DNA from: DATFVA01 sp963832715
Lineage (GTDB): Bacteria; Bacteroidota; Ignavibacteria; Ignavibacteriales; Ignavibacteriaceae
Direction of reading: 5' to 3'
Assembly (NCBI GenBank): GCA_963832715.1
Contig: CAWHVB010000005.1
Location: forward strand, 715,436-779,435
Length of the DNA: 64,000 nt
Below the pieces are notes generated by a model, which saw only the letters and a program-made list of their open reading frames with translations, was not told the DNA's origin and made no database searches. A program made the translations under genes and the position numbers. Numbering within the stretch: position 1 is the first letter of the stretch; each line of letters begins with the position of its first letter. This document shows, piece after piece, positions 51,867 to 61,055 of this stretch.

Positions 51867-52742
51867 ATGATTTCCAGTATGACCGGCTACGGAAAAGGCG
51901 TAGCAGAAAATGATAATTTCTTAGTTGAAATCGAAGTTAAGAGCGTGAACAGCCGCTTCCTTGATATTTACCTTAAACTTCCAAACTCCCTGATGAACCG
52001 TGAATATGAAATAAGGGAAATTATTAAGAGCAAAGTCAGCCGGGGTAAACTATCCGTTATCTTGAATCTGAAAAATACAGCTGTGTCTAATGGTATCGCC
52101 TCAATTGATAAAGACAAACTGAAAGTATATCTGGCAGTATTAAAAGAAATAAAAAAAGTTTCAAAAATTACTGAGAAGTTGAAGCTCGAACATCTTTTAT
52201 TCAACAGGGAATTGTTCATTCAGAATGACAAAGAATATGGTGAAGAGGTATTTAAACTTCTAAAAAAAGCTCTTGAATCTGCTTTGAATGATCTGACAAA
52301 GATGAGACGGAATGAGGGAAAAGAACTTGCGAAAGACCTCAAAAACAGGATATCCCTTATCGATGAAAAGGTTGCTGAAATCCAGAATGAATCCGTGAAG
52401 AGTGCAAATAGTTATTTTGAGAAGTTGAAAGAGCGGATGAAAGCAATGGTTGAGGATATTTCAGCCTATACCGATAGACTTGAACTTGAGCTCGCACTCA
52501 TCGCAGATAAATCGGAAATCACCGAGGAATGTGTACGACTCAGAAGTCATTTGAAATTCTTCCTTGAGAGTATGGAAAAAGATGAGGAGCCCGGGAGAAA
52601 GCTTAATTTTCTTTGCCAGGAAATGAACAGAGAAGCCAATACTATCTCAGCTAAAACTATTTCAACAGAGATAACCCATAATTCTGTCCTTATAAAAGAG
52701 GAAATTGAAAAGATCCGCGAACAGATTCAAAATATTGAGTAA
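51867..52742 (+). CDS. YicC family endoribonuclease-like protein
   Basis: 291 residues. The start MISSMTGYGKG, NFLVEIEVKSVNSRFLDIYLKLP and the C-terminal LNFLCQEMNREANTISAKT are the YicC signatures. E. coli YicC is an endoribonuclease that acts on the small RNA RyhB. It is followed after 3 bp by gmk, a conserved arrangement, and rpoZ and coaBC continue the cluster. Confidence 0.95.
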   Translation: MISSMTGYGKGVAENDNFLVEIEVKSVNSRFLDIYLKLPNSLMNREYEIREIIKSKVSRGKLSVILNLKNTAVSNGIASIDKDKLKVYLAVLKEIKKVSKITEKLKLEHLLFNRELFIQNDKEYGEEVFKLLKKALESALNDLTKMRRNEGKELAKDLKNRISLIDEKVAEIQNESVKSANSYFEKLKERMKAMVEDISAYTDRLELELALIADKSEITEECVRLRSHLKFFLESMEKDEEPGRKLNFLCQEMNREANTISAKTISTEITHNSVLIKEEIEKIREQIQNIE

Positions 52743-52745
52743 TAC

Positions 52746-53321
52746 TTGGCAAATTCAAAAGGAATTTTATTTATTGTTTCTGCTCCCAGCGGTACTGGTA
52801 AAACAACAATTGTAAGAAGGATTCTTAAAGAATTCCCCGAAATCGTCTTTTCGGTCTCTGCAACAACGCGGAAAAAAAGACATAATGAAAAAGATGGTGT
52901 TGATTACTTCTTCCTGACGGAAGATGAATTCAGGGTTAAGATCGAAGCCGGTGAGTTTGCAGAATGGGAAAAATTTTACGATTATTATTACGGAACTTTC
53001 AGGAATTATATAGATAAAAACCTGCAGAATGGCAGCAATGTCCTTCTTGAAATTGACGTAAAAGGCGCTTTAAAGCTTAAGGACTGCTACCCTGATGCTG
53101 TCCTGATTTTTATCGTTCCCCCAAGTTTTGATGAACTGGTAAACAGGCTTAAAAACAGGCAGACGGAAGACGAAATTGATCTGAAGAAAAGAATTGAGAG
53201 AGCCGAATTGGAGTTGAGACTTAAAGATAAATTTGATTATTTTATACATAATGTCGAGATTGAAAAAGCTGTTTCTGATTTTAAAAGTTTAATAGAAAAT
53301 ATAATTAAGGAGAATAAATAA
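52746..53321 (+). CDS. gmk: Guanylate kinase
   Basis: 191 residues from a TTG 3 bp after the YicC stop. The P-loop is SAPSGTGKTT, and FSVSATTRKKRHNEKDGVDYFFLTEDEF covers the GMP-binding part in two steps. It phosphorylates GMP to GDP. Its stop immediately precedes the rpoZ start, so the genes are co-translated. Confidence 0.97.
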   Translation: MANSKGILFIVSAPSGTGKTTIVRRILKEFPEIVFSVSATTRKKRHNEKDGVDYFFLTEDEFRVKIEAGEFAEWEKFYDYYYGTFRNYIDKNLQNGSNVLLEIDVKGALKLKDCYPDAVLIFIVPPSFDELVNRLKNRQTEDEIDLKKRIERAELELRLKDKFDYFIHNVEIEKAVSDFKSLIENIIKENK

Positions 53322-53627
53322 ATGTTCATAGAACCCGTTGATCTGAGACAAATTGACAAGGAAGCCGCCAATGTTTATGAAGCAGCAATAGTTGCATCCA
53401 GAAGAGCTAGACAGATAAATGATGAAAATAAAATTGAGTATAATGCACTCATAAGTACGATCCCGGCCGCTGCAGGAGATGAAGAGGGTGAAGAATTTGA
53501 TAATCCCGCTCAGCTGAAAATTGCTCTCGATTTTGAAAAAAGAGAAAAACCGCATATTCAGGCGCTGCACGAACTCCTTAAAGGCGAAATCGCATTCGAT
53601 TATAAAAACAAGCCTGAATCAGAATAA
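53322..53627 (+). CDS. rpoZ: RNA polymerase omega subunit
   Basis: 101 residues. VYEAAIVASRRARQINDENK is the conserved omega helix that clamps the beta-prime subunit. The position directly after gmk is the usual place for rpoZ. The C-terminal half is variable in this phylum. Confidence 0.88.
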   Translation: MFIEPVDLRQIDKEAANVYEAAIVASRRARQINDENKIEYNALISTIPAAAGDEEGEEFDNPAQLKIALDFEKREKPHIQALHELLKGEIAFDYKNKPESE

Positions 53628-53646
53628 CTAATAAAAAAGTTATAAA

Positions 53647-54861
53647 ATGTCCGATGATGTTCTTTCCGGAAAGAAAATAATTCTTGGGGTAACAGGCGGC
53701 ATCGCAGCCTATAAAGCCTGTTATCTTGTGAGAGAACTTATTCAGAGAGGTGCGGAAGTGAGAGTTGTAATGACTCCTTCCGCTCTTGAGTTTGTGGCTC
53801 CTCTTACCTTCTCATCCCTTACCGGAAATAAAGTAATAATTAATACGTTCCCCACATCTCAGCGGGATTTCTGCGAAGCTAATACCTGGCATATCGATTA
53901 TGGTACCTGGGCTGATCTCATGATTATCGCTCCGGCTACAATAAATACAATTGCTAAAATAGCTCATGGATTTGCAGATAATGCTTTAACTACCCTGGTT
54001 GCTGCACTGCGCTGCCCCCTTGTTGTTGCTCCTGCCGCGGATGTTGATATGTATCTTAACCCTGTAACTCAAACAAATATAAATATATTGCGCGGGATGA
54101 ATTATTTTATCGTAGATGCAGAAGAGGGAGAACTTGCCAGCGGACTTAAAGGCAAAGGCAGACTGGCCGGAATAAATAAAATAATTGATGCTGCAGAACT
54201 CGTCCTTTCGGGTTATGGAAACGACCTGGAAGGAAAAAGGGTACTTGTGACTGCCGGTCCTACTTTTGAAAATATCGACCCGGTAAGATTTATCGGAAAC
54301 CGTTCGTCTGGTAAAATGGGCTATGCATTGGCCAGGTCAGCATACCTGCGCGGTGCTGAGGTAACACTTGTATCAGGCCCTTCTTCCGAGATTCCGTATC
54401 CCGAAATTAAGCTGGTGAAAATTCAGTCGGCTGAAGAAATGAAAAAACAGGTGGATAAATATTTCCCCTCCTGTGATATCTTGATCATGTCCGCAGCTGT
54501 GGCAGATTATAAACCTCAGAAACTTTCCTCGTCCAAAATTAAAAAAGAGGAATCCAGGCTTACCTCAATCACGGTAACTGAAACTATAGATATTCTTGGA
54601 TCCTTAAAGAAGGAAAATCAGTTTACCGCCGGGTTTGCTCTTGAAACGGAAAATGCTTTCGTTAACGCTAAAAATAAACTGAAAAACAAGAACCTTGATC
54701 TTATTGTATTGAATTCATTGAAGGATAAAAAAAGCGGTTTTGAATTCGACACAAATAAAATTACTATATTGCACAGGAACGGGAATCCCGTAAAATTTCC
54801 GCTTATGACAAAGTTTCAGGCAGCAAATAAAATTTTGAATGAAATAATAAAATCTCTCTAA
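53647..54861 (+). CDS. coaBC: Bifunctional phosphopantothenoylcysteine decarboxylase/phosphopantothenate-cysteine ligase
   Basis: 404 residues. The N-terminal flavoprotein (CoaC) begins KKIILGVTGGIAAYKACYLVRELI in two motifs and has IAPATINTIAKIAHGFADN. The C-terminal CoaB part has VLVTAGPTFENIDPVRFIGN followed by RSSGKMG and ILIMSAAVADYKP. It makes 4'-phosphopantetheine in coenzyme A synthesis. In the CoaC substrate-recognition region the reading around MYLNPVTQTN is normal. It continues the gmk-rpoZ cluster. Confidence 0.96.
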   Translation: MSDDVLSGKKIILGVTGGIAAYKACYLVRELIQRGAEVRVVMTPSALEFVAPLTFSSLTGNKVIINTFPTSQRDFCEANTWHIDYGTWADLMIIAPATINTIAKIAHGFADNALTTLVAALRCPLVVAPAADVDMYLNPVTQTNINILRGMNYFIVDAEEGELASGLKGKGRLAGINKIIDAAELVLSGYGNDLEGKRVLVTAGPTFENIDPVRFIGNRSSGKMGYALARSAYLRGAEVTLVSGPSSEIPYPEIKLVKIQSAEEMKKQVDKYFPSCDILIMSAAVADYKPQKLSSSKIKKEESRLTSITVTETIDILGSLKKENQFTAGFALETENAFVNAKNKLKNKNLDLIVLNSLKDKKSGFEFDTNKITILHRNGNPVKFPLMTKFQAANKILNEIIKSL

Positions 54862-54899
54862 AGTATTTTCCGCCTGGCCGCTAAAATAATTTTTGTATT

Positions 54900-55628
54900 A
54901 TGAATGAGAATCTAAAAGACGAATTAATTCAGGCTTTAATCGATCAGAAAGAAATTTTCGGCGATATATTGTTCGAAAAGGATATAAAACGGAAAACGGA
55001 TCTTGTAAATGATCGTTCTGAAAAAACAGGAGGCAAAAGTTCATTGGTTGAAAAAAATGAAGGCTGGCGGAAAGCAAAATCGTTAGAGGAATTGAACGGA
55101 CTGATTAAAGACTGTTCTGATTGCCCCCTGCATAAATCCAGGAATAAATTTGTATTTGGAGTGGGAAATCCTGACGCGGATATTTTGGTGGTCGGTGAAG
55201 GCCCCGGTGCCGAGGAGGATAAGCAGGGTGAACCGTTTGTCGGTCGCGCCGGAAAATTGCTGAATGATATTCTAAAAGCTATCAACCTCGAACGTACTGA
55301 AGTTTACATCGCCAATATTGTTAAATGCCGCCCTCCCGGCAACCGTACACCTTCTGCAGAGGAAATGGCTGCTTGCTTTCCTTACCTCGATAAACAGATA
55401 GAATTGATCAAACCTAAGATGATCCTTGCACTCGGTCTCACGGCAGCAAATGGCCTGCTTAAGAAAAAAGATTCCCTCACAAAAATGAGGGGAAATGTAT
55501 ATGAGTATAAAGGCATTAAAACTATGGTAACTTATCACCCCGCAGCCTTGCTTCGTAATCCTCAATGGAAACGCGGATGCTGGGAGGACGTCCAGAAGTT
55601 CAGAAAAATGTACGACGAAATGCAGTAA
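54900..55628 (+). CDS. Type-4 uracil-DNA glycosylase
   Basis: 242 residues. The core begins near residue 60: CSDCPLHKSRNKFVFGVG, GEGPGAEEDKQGEPFVGRAG, IVKCRPPGNRTPSAEEMAAC and TYHPAALLRNP. Four cysteines bind the [4Fe-4S] cluster of this family. It removes uracil from DNA. The N-terminal 55 residues are a charged extension common in this group. It is the last gene of the cluster before a 462-bp spacer. Confidence 0.93.
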   Translation: MNENLKDELIQALIDQKEIFGDILFEKDIKRKTDLVNDRSEKTGGKSSLVEKNEGWRKAKSLEELNGLIKDCSDCPLHKSRNKFVFGVGNPDADILVVGEGPGAEEDKQGEPFVGRAGKLLNDILKAINLERTEVYIANIVKCRPPGNRTPSAEEMAACFPYLDKQIELIKPKMILALGLTAANGLLKKKDSLTKMRGNVYEYKGIKTMVTYHPAALLRNPQWKRGCWEDVQKFRKMYDEMQ

Positions 55629-56090
55629 TTCCTTCAGTCAAATCAGCGTTCTTTTTTTTCTGCTTATCAAAATGTGACACTGACATTTTGTCATATATAG
55701 ATTTTTTCAACAGTCGAAAATGGCGTTTTTTCGCAGTTTTTGGACTGTCTCATTTTGAGTCCTTCTCCGTTCCTTCTCCGTCTCTTCCCCGTCATTTCCC
55801 CGACTCAAATACTATGTCTGCCATTTTGTCAAAACTGTAGATAAATTCAACGCAGTACAGACCATATCTTCCTTAGTTTTTTAAGTTCGATTTATCGAAG
55901 CTGCTTTTTATTAATAAAAATATTTTTAGCAATTCATTTGCCGGCAAAAATTCGAATTCAAATATTATTTTTAATGATCCGGATAAATTAACTTGCATAT
56001 CCGTTTTACTCTGTCTATTTTTTCATTAATTAATGATGCAATATCTATGTTGACATTTTGTGTATAACTCAGATCTGAATTTCCGCTTAT
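55629..56090. other. 462-bp intergenic region before dnaB with several repeats
   Basis: No gene is supported. CAAAATGT and ACATTTTG (about 55669-55690) form an 8-bp stem; CATTTTGTC recurs near 55684 and 55822. A 44-bp CT-rich tandem array (55761-55804) is enclosed by TTTGAGTC (55754-55761) and GACTCAAA (55802-55809). The last 200 bp are AT-rich and should hold the dnaB promoter, although I cannot place it firmly. Confidence 0.55.
55761..55804. repeat. 11-bp tandem repeat, four units, upstream of dnaB
   Basis: Units start at 55761, 55772, 55783 and 55794: CCTTCTCCGTT, CCTTCTCCGTC, TCTTCCCCGTC, ATTTCCCCGAC. Divergence increases from left to right. An 8-bp inverted repeat borders the array. Confidence 0.8.
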
Positions 56091-57509
56091 ATGGCAAAAA
56101 ATAGAAATAATACCGAAAACATAACAAAACTAATCCCCGCTGATGTAAAACCCCCCGCTGCTGCTGATATCGAAGCTTCAGTTCTTGGAGCTATGATGAT
56201 TGAACGTGAGGCGGTTCCGAAAGCAATTGAACTTTTAAGTGCTGAAAGTTTTTATCTCAAAGAGCATAAATTAATATTCGAGGCAATGGTATCCCTGTTT
56301 GAATCGGGAGAACCCATTGATACGGTTACACTTTATGAAGAGTTAAAAAAGAGAGAACAGGCTGAAGAAGCAGGCGGAGCAGTTTACTTAAGCAGACTTT
56401 CACAGAATATTTCTTCTGCGGCTAATATAGAATATCACGCTAAAATCATCCTCGAGAAGGAAATCCTGAGGGGATTGATAACCAGTTCTCATGAAATCGC
56501 CAGGGCTGCTTACGAAGGCACTGAAGATGCTTTTGATATCCTGGATCAGGCCGAACGGAAAATATTTGAAATTACTGAAACTCACCTTAAAAGATCCTTC
56601 ATAAGTATGGATAGGGCTGTTAGGGATGCACTTGAATATATTGAAGCAATCCACTCTAATACCAAACAGAAGTTTTCTGTGCCTACAGGTTTTTATGAGC
56701 TCGATGAGATGCTCGGCGGTTTTCAGAAATCGGATCTTATTATCATTGCTGCACGCCCTTCAATGGGAAAGACGGCTCTCGCATTGACCTTAGCAAGAAA
56801 TGCTTCGGTAGATCATAAAGTTCCCGTAGGCATCTTTAGTCTTGAAATGGCAACGATGCAGTTGATTATCCGTATGCTGTGTGCCGAAGGAAGGCTGAAT
56901 GCACACCTGGTAAGGACGGGAAAACTCCCATCCGAAGAGGGAATTAAATTAAGTAAAAATGCTCACCGTTTGATTGAGAGTCCTTTGTATATTGATGATA
57001 CTCCCGCTCAAACTGTTCTTGAAATAAGAGCTAAAGCAAGAAGACTCAAAGCCGAAAAGAATATCGGGATGATAGTAATAGATTATCTTCAGCTTATGCA
57101 GGGTCCTTCTAATTCTGAAAGCCGTGAAAGAGAAATTTCTCATATTTCACGCTCGTTGAAGTCACTGGCAAAAGAGCTGAATATACCTGTTATTGCCCTT
57201 GCGCAGTTAAATCGAGCTGTTGAAACCAGGAACGATAAAAGACCTCAGCTCTCGGATTTAAGGGAATCAGGCTCCATTGAACAGGATGCTGATGTTGTTC
57301 TTTTTCTGAACAGACCTGAGTATTATGGAATTAAAAATTTTCAGGATGACGGCACCTCTACCGAAGGAGTGGCAGAAGTTATTATAGGTAAACAAAGAAA
57401 CGGACCTACAGGGGATATACGGCTCGCTTTTATTAAGGAATATGCACGGTTCGAAAACCTTGCTACATGCAAGGCAGATAGAAGAATATTCAATCATTCC
57501 AACCAATGA
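56091..57509 (+). CDS. dnaB: Replicative DNA helicase DnaB
   Basis: 472 residues, full length. The N-terminal domain starts PPAAADIEASVLGAMMIERE; the RecA-like domain has FQKSDLIIIAARPSMGKTAL as Walker A region, GIFSLEMATMQLIIRML, IVIDYLQLMQG as Walker B and SDLRESGSIEQDADVVLFLNR in two motifs. It unwinds DNA at the replication fork. No intein or other insertion is seen. Confidence 0.98.
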   Translation: MAKNRNNTENITKLIPADVKPPAAADIEASVLGAMMIEREAVPKAIELLSAESFYLKEHKLIFEAMVSLFESGEPIDTVTLYEELKKREQAEEAGGAVYLSRLSQNISSAANIEYHAKIILEKEILRGLITSSHEIARAAYEGTEDAFDILDQAERKIFEITETHLKRSFISMDRAVRDALEYIEAIHSNTKQKFSVPTGFYELDEMLGGFQKSDLIIIAARPSMGKTALALTLARNASVDHKVPVGIFSLEMATMQLIIRMLCAEGRLNAHLVRTGKLPSEEGIKLSKNAHRLIESPLYIDDTPAQTVLEIRAKARRLKAEKNIGMIVIDYLQLMQGPSNSESREREISHISRSLKSLAKELNIPVIALAQLNRAVETRNDKRPQLSDLRESGSIEQDADVVLFLNRPEYYGIKNFQDDGTSTEGVAEVIIGKQRNGPTGDIRLAFIKEYARFENLATCKADRRIFNHSNQ

Positions 57510-57518
57510 AGATATAAT

Positions 57519-58398
57519 ATGATTAAATTACCTTAAACCGGTAGTTGTAGTCCTTCTATTCACTTGTACTGCTTCTGCGCAGGTTTATTCAGATACCGAT
57601 GTCGCAGTTTGCCGGTTAAAATTTTCCTATGCAGCTTCAGCAGGTCTTGCCGATGAACCTATTACCGATGTAATGGCGGATATTGGTAAAACCTTTCTTG
57701 GAACTGACTACCTTTCCCACGGCATTGAGGATCAAGGTGAGGAACAGCTTGTTATAAATTTAACAGGACTTGACTGTACAACCTTTGTCGAAAATACTCT
57801 CGTCTTCGCCCGGTTAATTAAGATGGGAAAGTCTTCATTTAAAGACTATGAAAATGAATTGCAGAAAATAAGATATCGCGGCGGAATTATTGATCAGTAT
57901 CCCAGCCGACTTCATTATTTTACCGACTGGATTTATGACAATGAACAAAAAGGGATAATCGATGATGTCACTGAACTCGTCGGAGGCAAACCAATTCAGT
58001 TTCATCTGAATTTTATGTCCACACATCCTGAAAGTTATCCGCAGCTGAAAAATAACCCTGAATTTGTTAAAGAGATTAGAAAACAGGAAGCAGAGATCAG
58101 CAGGAGAAGCTATTTTTATGTCCCGAAGGAAAGGGTCGGGTTTATAGAAAATCAGATCAGTAATGGTGATATAATTGCTTTTACAACAAGTATCCCGGGA
58201 CTCGATGTCAGTCACGTTGGTATTGCAGTTAGAATGGAAGATAATAGAATCCATATTCTGCATGCTCCCCACGCAGGCTCTGTTGTTCAGATTACCGAAG
58301 AACCTTTGTCTGCATATCTGAATAAAATTAAAAAAGATACAGGTATAATTGTATTAAAACCCCTGGATCCTACACAGAAAAACTTAACAGATTATTAA
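57519..58398 (+). CDS. DUF1460 (NlpC/P60-like amidase) protein with interrupted 5' end
   Basis: The clear reading frame from ATG 57673 gives 241 residues: LDCTTFVENTLVFARL holds the catalytic Cys, IIAFTTSIPGLDVSHVGIAV the His. DUF1460 proteins are N-acetylmuramoyl-L-alanine amidase-like enzymes of the NlpC/P60 superfamily. Upstream of 57673 the same frame is open back to 57523 and encodes a signal peptide (KPVVVVLLFTCTASAQ), but has no ATG, GTG or TTG. The ATG at 57519 (MIKL) is one frame off and hits a stop after five codons; a +1 shift near 57531-57534 would restore a normal exported protein. Its end overlaps the convergent nfo gene by 4 bp. Confidence 0.8.
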
Positions 58399-59258
58399 CG
58401 CTTCTTTTTAATAAGGCTCCTCAATACCTTTAGATTCTGCAGATCCTCCAGCTGTTCTTTCCCTTTTGGTGTTTCCAGAATTTTAGGGATGTGTGAAATG
58501 TTCCTATCATTCATAATATTTCTGAAGCCTTCTTTGCCTATCAATCCCTCTCCTATGTGCTCGTGCCTGTCAACCCTGCTGCCAGCTTCTTTTTTACTGT
58601 CATTCATATGAAAACATTTCAGCCGGTTCAGCCCGATAATATCATCAAATTCTTTCATAATCTTTTTGTAATTATTCGGCTCACGGAAATCATAACCGGC
58701 TGCAAAAATATGGGCGGTATCAATACAAACCGACATTCTTTCTTTTTGCTCCACCAGGTCGATTATTTCCCCTATTTGTTCAAACTTGTAGCCGAGTGCC
58801 GTGCCCTGTCCTGCAGTAACTTCCAGCATACTCCCCGTTTTAAAATCTTTGGTTTTATCATGGATGATATTCAGTGACTCCGCAATTAATTTTATCCCCT
58901 CGTCCTCTCCCATTCCTCCATGAGCACCCGGATGGAAGTTTAGATAGGGAATACCAAGCTTCTCGCATCTGGTAAGCTCATCGATAAATGATTCCCTCGA
59001 TTTTTTTAAGAGCTCTTCGCTTAATGAACATAAATTGATAAGGTAGGAATCATGCACCACAACGAATTTAATACCGGATTCTCCAAGTTTTGTTTTAAAT
59101 GCCTTAATTTCGTTTTCCTCTAATGGTTTTGCATACCATCGATTATTGTTCTTGCTGAAAATCTGCATAGCCGAAAATTTCAGTTGTTCCGCAAGGTCCA
59201 CTGCTTTCGAAACTCCTCCCGTTATAGACGTATGTGCACCAAGTAACTGCTCCATCAT
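58395..59258 (-). CDS. nfo: Endonuclease IV
   Basis: 287 residues. LLGAHTSITGGVSKAVDLA, NLCSLSEELLKKS, YLNFHPGAHGG, CIDTAHIFAAGYDF, CFHMNDSKKEAGSRVDRHEHIG (in two parts) and IPKILETPKG supply the trinuclear zinc ligands of the Nfo TIM barrel. It cuts DNA at abasic sites. Two adjacent ATGs at 59258 and 59255 could both serve as start. It pairs functionally with the uracil-DNA glycosylase 3 kb away but is not in its operon. Confidence 0.97.
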   Translation of the reverse strand: MMEQLLGAHTSITGGVSKAVDLAEQLKFSAMQIFSKNNNRWYAKPLEENEIKAFKTKLGESGIKFVVVHDSYLINLCSLSEELLKKSRESFIDELTRCEKLGIPYLNFHPGAHGGMGEDEGIKLIAESLNIIHDKTKDFKTGSMLEVTAGQGTALGYKFEQIGEIIDLVEQKERMSVCIDTAHIFAAGYDFREPNNYKKIMKEFDDIIGLNRLKCFHMNDSKKEAGSRVDRHEHIGEGLIGKEGFRNIMNDRNISHIPKILETPKGKEQLEDLQNLKVLRSLIKKKR

Positions 59259-59316
59259 GCATTCCTTATTTCTTTTTGTTTACCAAATTTGTTCATTGCA
59301 TAAATTTAGTATTAAT

Positions 59317-60201
59317 CTATAATGCTCCCGTAAAAAGCCTCCCGAAGGCTTCATCCAGACTTAACTGCCTTATTCCATATGATTGCAGCCTGGACGTATC
59401 CATTGAAACATCCTCTACTTTGGGAAGATCGGGTATGTCATCCATTGTTATCGGCAGTAAAAGTTCTTTATCAAAACCGGCTTTATCACATAAAAGCTCA
59501 CCTATCTGAAACCTTGATACCCGTTCAATTCCTCCCAGGTTTATAATTTCATTTTTTACCCCTTTTTTTATTAACTCATTTATAATTTCAGCTGCATTGC
59601 TTAACTCAACAGGTGTTCTGAACTGATCGGTGAAGAGTTTCACCGGTATCCGGTCTTTCAGGTTAAGATACATCTGGTGAAAATGATTGTAACATTTATT
59701 CAATCCAAAACCGTAAAGCAGAGCCACCCTTAGTATCAGGTAATTATCAAAAGTCTCTTTTATTTTTACTTCACCCATCAACTTCGTTTCCGCATAAAGA
59801 GATAGCGGTATTAATTTCGCATCTTCTTTCAGCATTGATCCCCTGTAACCCGCATATACCAGGTCGGTAGATGTATAAACCAGCCTTGCATTGCTTTCCA
59901 TACATAACTCTGCCAGCGTTTTGGTTGCGTTTACATTTGTATCGTATACCAGGCGGGGATCTATCTGGGAAGCAAGCAGGGGAGTGGACACTGCTGCCGT
60001 ATGGATAACAATGTCAGGACGGAAAGACTTGAAGATATCCTTCATCCTGTCTTTATCATTAATATCAGTTTCTTCAGAAGTATAATTCTTGCAGTTCCTG
60101 ATATTCTTATTATATAATGAAAGAATAGAATGATCCCGCGACAATTCAATGTTAAGATACTGCCCGAGGAGGCCGCTTCCTCCCGTTATTAAAACTTTCA
60201 T
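59317..60201 (-). CDS. RmlD-like NAD(P)-dependent sugar reductase (extended SDR)
   Basis: 294 residues from ATG 60201 (MKVLITGGSGLLGQYLN); a start two codons upstream is possible. GGSGLLG is the dinucleotide motif, YTSTDLVYAGYRG with YAETKLMGE the catalytic region, and PDIVIHTAAVSTP is typical of dTDP-4-dehydrorhamnose reductase relatives. The presence of rfbB 850 bp away on the other strand supports a nucleotide-sugar role. The exact substrate is not certain. Confidence 0.82.
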   Translation of the reverse strand: MKVLITGGSGLLGQYLNIELSRDHSILSLYNKNIRNCKNYTSEETDINDKDRMKDIFKSFRPDIVIHTAAVSTPLLASQIDPRLVYDTNVNATKTLAELCMESNARLVYTSTDLVYAGYRGSMLKEDAKLIPLSLYAETKLMGEVKIKETFDNYLILRVALLYGFGLNKCYNHFHQMYLNLKDRIPVKLFTDQFRTPVELSNAAEIINELIKKGVKNEIINLGGIERVSRFQIGELLCDKAGFDKELLLPITMDDIPDLPKVEDVSMDTSRLQSYGIRQLSLDEAFGRLFTGAL

Positions 60202-60316
60202 ATACAATGCCTTGATAAGTGACTGAAAACATGCCTGTTCGTTACTTATGTTTTATTTTAATCTTTGTTTTTCAATTAGCTTTCTAATAAATTTATAAAT
60301 TAATTACTTTAGATTT

Positions 60317-61054
60317 ATGAAAAAAATAACCCTCGTAACTATATTAAGTATATTTGTCACAACAGCTGTATTTGCGCAGGAATCGAAATATTTTGACGCT
60401 CCATTCGGAGGCGGGGGAGGATTTACTCCGGGTTTTATTTTTCCAAATCTCGATCCCTTAAATAACGTACTTCCTGACGGTTTTCCCACACTGACTAATA
60501 AGGCGATATTTACAACCGGAGGAGCGGGATTTATATATATCGGCCTGATTAAAAATTTGCGGGTAGGCGGCGGCGGTTTCGGCGGCTCAACCTCGGAAAT
60601 GACTACTTCTGCCGTAGATAATTTCAGACGTGAAATCAGGTATTCAATCGGCGGGGGCGGGTTAACGGTTGAGTATACCTTACCTTTAATCAGAACCTTT
60701 GGAGTATCAGTCGGCGCGATGATCGGACGCGGCAGTATAACTGCTGAAATTTATAAGAATAAAGGGGAATTTTCATGGAATGATCTGACCGGCGAGTTTG
60801 GAAACTCTTCAAACGGAACAGATAACATCAGTAGAACTATATCCGGCGGCTACTGGATATTTTCACCGACGATAAACATAGATATCCCTATATACAGATT
60901 TGTGTCTATAAGAGTTGGAGGCGGATACCAGCTGTCTTTTGGTGAAAGCTGGAAAATCGAAAATGATCAGGCTCTTACAAATGTTCCTTCCGACTTTAAC
61001 GGAAAAGGTTATTTTATTCAAACAGGAGTATTCTTAGGATTTTTTGCTTTTTAA
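60317..61054 (+). CDS. Secreted glycine-rich protein of unknown function
   Basis: 245 residues with a signal peptide (TTAVFAQE). The N-terminal part is rich in Gly and aromatic residues (FGGGGGFTPGFIFPNLDP, GGGGFGGSTSE-like turns), and alternating strands follow (GVSVGAMIGRGSITAEIYKN, IRVGGGYQLSFGESW), ending in FLGFFAF. This suggests an outer-membrane barrel. I do not recognise the family. It is directly followed by rfbB, whose ATG begins 2 bp after its stop. Confidence 0.68.
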   Translation: MKKITLVTILSIFVTTAVFAQESKYFDAPFGGGGGFTPGFIFPNLDPLNNVLPDGFPTLTNKAIFTTGGAGFIYIGLIKNLRVGGGGFGGSTSEMTTSAVDNFRREIRYSIGGGGLTVEYTLPLIRTFGVSVGAMIGRGSITAEIYKNKGEFSWNDLTGEFGNSSNGTDNISRTISGGYWIFSPTINIDIPIYRFVSIRVGGGYQLSFGESWKIENDQALTNVPSDFNGKGYFIQTGVFLGFFAF

Positions 61055-61055
61055 T

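Noticed and set aside
55669..55695. CAAAATGT/ACATTTTG hairpin as a terminator of the glycosylase gene
   Set aside because: No T run follows the stem directly; the next T run is 12 bp away.
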